Below are positions 60,787 through 64,000 of a stretch of DNA of 64,000 nucleotides, piece after piece. A model generated the notes under the pieces. It had not been told where the DNA came from. It was given only the letters and a program-made list of their open reading frames with translations, and searched no databases. Position 1 is the first letter of the stretch. Each line of letters starts with the position of its first letter. The position numbers were made by a program, and so were the translations under genes. The DNA is from Desulfoplanes formicivorans (lineage in GTDB: Bacteria > Desulfobacterota > Desulfovibrionia > Desulfovibrionales > Desulfomicrobiaceae). The stretch spans positions 205,894 through 269,893 of the forward strand of contig NZ_BDFE01000004.1 in NCBI RefSeq assembly GCF_001748225.1, in the 5' to 3' direction.

Positions 60787-61844
60787 AAGTACTTCTACTC
60801 TCTCGATACGGACCTCTTGGTGCTAGCTCACGCGTTCGTTTCCTGCAGTACCTACCCTATTTTGAGTCGCAAGGTATTGAAGTCAGGGTAAAGCCGTTAC
60901 TGTCGGATGCATATGTTAAGGCGCTGTATAATGGATGCTTCTGTTTGCACGAAGTACTTCAAGGATACACAACACGCATACTGGCTATGCTCACGGCTCG
61001 ATATTTTGATGTTGTGATCATTGAGAAAGAACTTTTTCCCTTCATGCCTGCCATCGCAGAACGCATCCTGAAATTTACTCGCGTTCCTTACGTTGTTGAT
61101 TACGATGATGCCTTATTTCACCGTTACGATTGCCACCCTAACCATTGGGTTAGACGGCTGTTGGGAAAAAAAATCGATACAGTGATGCGTCATGCGAAAT
61201 GTGTGATTGCTGGCAATCAATATTTAGCCGACCGGGCAAAAAAAGCCGGTGCCCCAAAAGTTGAAATCATCCCTACAGTAGTTGATACGGATCGCTATCA
61301 GCCAAGGCCACGATCAAACCCAAACGAATTAACAGTAGGGTGGATAGGCACTCCGAAAACCAGCCGATACTTACAGCCCCTTTTGCCGGTGTTTGCATCC
61401 CTCAAACAGAAATTTTCAGTTCGGTTTGTAGCGGTAGGAGCCAACCATGAAGATTTCGAAGGGACACCTGTCGATGTCTGGCCATGGTCGGAGGATTCAG
61501 AAGTGGCTTCAGTGCAACAGTTTGATATTGGCATTATGCCACTGGTTGATTCTCCTTGGGAACGAGGCAAGTGTGGGTATAAATTGATTCAGTATATGGC
61601 TTGTGGCCTGCCCGTAGTAGCATCGCCTGTGGGAGTAAATCGAGAAATTGTCAAAGATGGCGAAAACGGTTTTTTGGCGGATTCAGTTGATGATTGGGCT
61701 GAAGCGTTGACTACAATACTTAAGGCAAATCTGTCGCAAATCAAAAATTTCGGCAATAAAGGGCGTAAGCTAGTTGTTAACAGGTATTCATTGCAAGCCC
61801 AAGCCTCTAGGTTTTGCGCTGTGGTAAAAGAGGCAAAAAACTAA
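60783..61844 (+). CDS. Glycosyltransferase family 4
   Basis: A 353-residue GT-B enzyme starting MKVLLLSRYGPLGASSRVRF, typical of a GT4 subgroup in O-antigen loci. The middle has VVDYDDALFHRYD and IPTVVDTDRYQP, where the C-terminal domain begins. TVGWIGTPKTSRYLQPL and WERGKCGYKLIQYMACGLPVV include the nucleotide-sugar site. It overlaps the GT2 gene by 4 nt, and its stop TAA shares a base with the asnB start (TAATG at 61842-61846), so the three genes are translationally coupled. Confidence 0.9.
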   Translation: MKVLLLSRYGPLGASSRVRFLQYLPYFESQGIEVRVKPLLSDAYVKALYNGCFCLHEVLQGYTTRILAMLTARYFDVVIIEKELFPFMPAIAERILKFTRVPYVVDYDDALFHRYDCHPNHWVRRLLGKKIDTVMRHAKCVIAGNQYLADRAKKAGAPKVEIIPTVVDTDRYQPRPRSNPNELTVGWIGTPKTSRYLQPLLPVFASLKQKFSVRFVAVGANHEDFEGTPVDVWPWSEDSEVASVQQFDIGIMPLVDSPWERGKCGYKLIQYMACGLPVVASPVGVNREIVKDGENGFLADSVDDWAEALTTILKANLSQIKNFGNKGRKLVVNRYSLQAQASRFCAVVKEAKN

Positions 61845-63784
61845 TGTGTGGTATTACCGGTTTCTGGGCTCCAGACACAATCATTGCCCCCAATGCTGCC
61901 GTACAAATGGCACAGCGTATCGTGTCCCGTGGTCCGGATGATTCGGGCGTATGGTTTGACAAGAGCCTTGGCTTGGCCCTTGCCCACCGTCGATTGTCCA
62001 TTATTGACCTGACTCCAGCAGGTCACCAGCCTATGCGCTCCCCTTGTGGGCGGTATGTGCTGGTGTATAACGGCGAAATTTACAATCACCAGGATCTGCG
62101 CAAGGAACTGGAGCAGGAAGGTGGTGCTTTTGCCTGGAAAGGCCATTCGGACACGGAAACACTACTCGCGGCCCTGCGGCACTGGGGGATACAAGGCGCA
62201 CTGGAACGACTAAACGGCATGTTTGCCTTTGCGCTCTGGGATGCGGTTGATCGCACCTTGTATCTGGCCCGTGATCGCATGGGCGAAAAGCCACTCTATT
62301 ATGGACGCAGTGGTGATGTCTTCCTTTTTGGTTCCGAACTCAAGGCGTTGACAGCCCATCCAGACTGTCAGGGTGAGGTGGATAGAAATGCCCTTGCCCT
62401 GTACCTGCGCCACAATTGTGTGCCATCTCCGTGGAGCATTTATAAGGGCATTTACAAACTGCCACCAGCTCACTTTGTGACGATACGAGAAGGTGGCAAG
62501 AATATAGGCACACCAGTATGCTACTGGAACCTGGGACAGATTGCGGAACAGGGCGCATCCAAGGCTGATGGTGATGCCCGACAAATGATTGACGAGCTGG
62601 ATTCGCTGCTGCGAGACGCCATTGGCCAACGCATGATGGCGGATGTGCCCTTGGGGGCCTTTCTGTCCGGAGGTTATGATTCCACCACCGTGGCGGCTCT
62701 GATGCAGACCCAAAGTGACCGTCCGATCAAAACATTTTCCATCGGATTCCACGACGCTGACTTCAACGAGGCACAGCATGCGCGAGCAGTAGCGGAACAT
62801 CTGGGAACCGACCATACCGAACTGTATGTCACCCCAGAAGAGACCATGGCAGTGATTCCCAAATTGCCGGTTATCTACGATGAACCCTTTGCCGACTCTT
62901 CCCAGATTCCCACCTTTCTGGTCAGTCAGCTGGCGCGCCAGCAGGTTACCGTAGCTCTTTCTGGCGATGGAGGTGATGAGCTTTTCTGTGGCTATAACCG
63001 TTATGCTATGGGCTATCAGATATGGAATAAACTGCGTTACCTGCCTAGACCTTTACGGCAAATGTTATCTACAGTGTTAAACCATGCTCCGGGCCATACT
63101 TTGGATGCCATTCAACATCGATTGCCAAATCGGTTTAAAGTATCAAATCTCGCGGATCGTTTACCAAAGCTGGCGGATGTTCTGTCGTATCAGGATGGTC
63201 AATCCTTTTATCGACGATTGATTTCACACTTCAAAACACCCGATGACATCGTTCCAGGTGCAACCGAGCCGGACACAATTCTTTGTTGGCCTGAACGCTT
63301 GCCGAAGCTATCCGGTTTACGTGAGCAGATGATGTACCTGGACCAGATGACCTACCTGCCGGACGATATCCTCACCAAGGTAGACCGGGCCAGTATGGCG
63401 GTAAGTCTGGAAGCGCGGGTGCCCCTGCTGGATCACCGGCTGGTGGAATTCGCTTGGCGGGTACCTACGAAGTTTAAGTATCGCAATGGACAGGGTAAAT
63501 GGTTGCTCCGCCAGGTCCTTTATCGTTACGTACCACGTGAACTCATGGAGCGACCCAAGCAGGGCTTCGGCGTGCCCATAGAACATTGGCTGCGGGGCCC
63601 CCTGCGGGATTGGGCTGAAGAATTATTGGATGAGCACCGGTTACGCGAAGAGGGCTTCTTTAATCCTGCGCCCATCAGAACAATGTGGAAAGAGCATGTT
63701 ACCGGGAAAAGGCGGTGGCACTATTATCTTTGGGATATTTTAATGTTTCAGCAATGGCTTAACACCGTTTCCTCAAGTCTGTAG
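61844..63784 (+). CDS. asnB: Asparagine synthase (glutamine-hydrolysing)-type amidotransferase
   Basis: A 646-residue two-domain enzyme. The N-terminal class II glutaminase begins MCGITGFWAP with Cys2 as nucleophile and contains RGPDDSGVWF, HRRLSIIDLT and YNGEIYNH. The C-terminal synthetase domain has LGAFLSGGYDSTTVAALM (PP-loop SGG-D-S) and VALSGDGGDELFCGYNRY. In sugar loci such proteins (for example WbpS) can amidate uronic acids rather than aspartate; given the diacetamido-uronic acid genes upstream, conversion of the uronate to a uronamide is plausible but not shown. Start ATG 61844 follows from the need for Cys at position 2. Confidence 0.9.
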   Translation: MCGITGFWAPDTIIAPNAAVQMAQRIVSRGPDDSGVWFDKSLGLALAHRRLSIIDLTPAGHQPMRSPCGRYVLVYNGEIYNHQDLRKELEQEGGAFAWKGHSDTETLLAALRHWGIQGALERLNGMFAFALWDAVDRTLYLARDRMGEKPLYYGRSGDVFLFGSELKALTAHPDCQGEVDRNALALYLRHNCVPSPWSIYKGIYKLPPAHFVTIREGGKNIGTPVCYWNLGQIAEQGASKADGDARQMIDELDSLLRDAIGQRMMADVPLGAFLSGGYDSTTVAALMQTQSDRPIKTFSIGFHDADFNEAQHARAVAEHLGTDHTELYVTPEETMAVIPKLPVIYDEPFADSSQIPTFLVSQLARQQVTVALSGDGGDELFCGYNRYAMGYQIWNKLRYLPRPLRQMLSTVLNHAPGHTLDAIQHRLPNRFKVSNLADRLPKLADVLSYQDGQSFYRRLISHFKTPDDIVPGATEPDTILCWPERLPKLSGLREQMMYLDQMTYLPDDILTKVDRASMAVSLEARVPLLDHRLVEFAWRVPTKFKYRNGQGKWLLRQVLYRYVPRELMERPKQGFGVPIEHWLRGPLRDWAEELLDEHRLREEGFFNPAPIRTMWKEHVTGKRRWHYYLWDILMFQQWLNTVSSSL

Positions 63785-63789
63785 CAGGA
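63770..63789. repeat. Right copy of cassette-flanking repeat (asnB 3' end)
   Basis: TCCTCAAGTCTGTAGCAGGA covering the asnB stop codon; identical to 59753-59772. Confidence 0.75.
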
Positions 63790-64000
63790 CCAGGATCAGA
63801 TTTTGGTTGCCACATGAATTCCACACAAAACATCAACAAACACGAAATATCTACCGCGAAAACGTTTGCATTTTCCTCCTCCAAAATCTTTGGGATGGTT
63901 TTTATATGATTTGACTGCAAAAACTCTCTACAATAACGAAAAATTACTACCTATACTATTTACAAAATATACAAAATTTAGTATATATTATCGAAATTAA
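63790..64000. other. Terminal intergenic region
   Basis: About 210 nt of increasingly A+T-rich sequence after asnB. No gene, clear terminator or promoter was seen before the window ends. Confidence 0.5.

Overview
The window looks like a chromosomal segment of a flagellated, Gram-negative, dissimilatory sulfate reducer of the Desulfovibrionales type (Thermodesulfobacteriota). The main evidence is a complete set of cytoplasmic sulfate-reduction genes (sat, aprBA, qmoABC plus a qmoD-like gene) beside a siroheme-dependent (Ahb) heme pathway. The genus cannot be resolved by eye. No rRNA, tRNA or CRISPR array was seen.

Layout: (1) 1-3.9 kb: cdsA (cut by the window edge), dxr, rseP, tsaB. (2) 4.0-7.5 kb: flagellin behind a clear sigma-28 promoter, then fliD and fliS. 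(3) 7.9-14 kb: a zinc-ribbon/Yip1-like membrane protein, a small helical protein, and the heme cluster ahbC-hemB-ahbD-ahbA/B running into rpe. (4) 14.1-17.5 kb: aspA and the ABC-F ATPase uup. (5) 17.6-27.4 kb, minus strand: sat, aprB-aprA, qmoA-qmoB-qmoC-qmoD, with hairpin terminators between transcription units. (6) 27.8-34.3 kb: an EPSP-synthase-like protein with a chorismate-mutase-like N-terminus, a small helical gene, aconitase, PpiD, and a phosphoesterase on the other strand.

(7) 34.4-39.3 kb is accessory. Long direct repeats and a structured repeat family with covarying stems surround a small phage-like island: an Xre repressor, a palindromic operator, a divergent four-gene operon with an ERF single-strand-annealing protein, and a hairpin terminator. 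(8) 39.3-63.8 kb is a surface-polysaccharide (O-antigen/capsule) locus. wbpA, wbpB, wbpD, wbpE and wbpI homologues would make a UDP-2,3-diacetamido-uronic acid of the ManNAc3NAcA type. A Wzx flippase, glycosyltransferases, rfbA/rfbC and an asparagine-synthase-type amidotransferase accompany them.

The polysaccharide locus is visibly in flux. wbpA carries an in-frame amber codon. A methyltransferase gene is split by a complete IS66-family element with an 8-bp target duplication and also carries frameshifts. A GxxExxY gene is tandemly duplicated together with inverted intergenic repeats. The promoter/leader segment is duplicated, and an asnB 3'-end fragment flanks the last cassette. The least expected content is a run of AT-rich genes at 48.5-53.9 kb: an ATP-grasp ligase, an opine-type dehydrogenase, the flippase and a cobalamin-binding mutase-like protein. 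Together they suggest an unusual amino-acid decoration of the glycan. That is an inference from domain content, not a demonstrated pathway.
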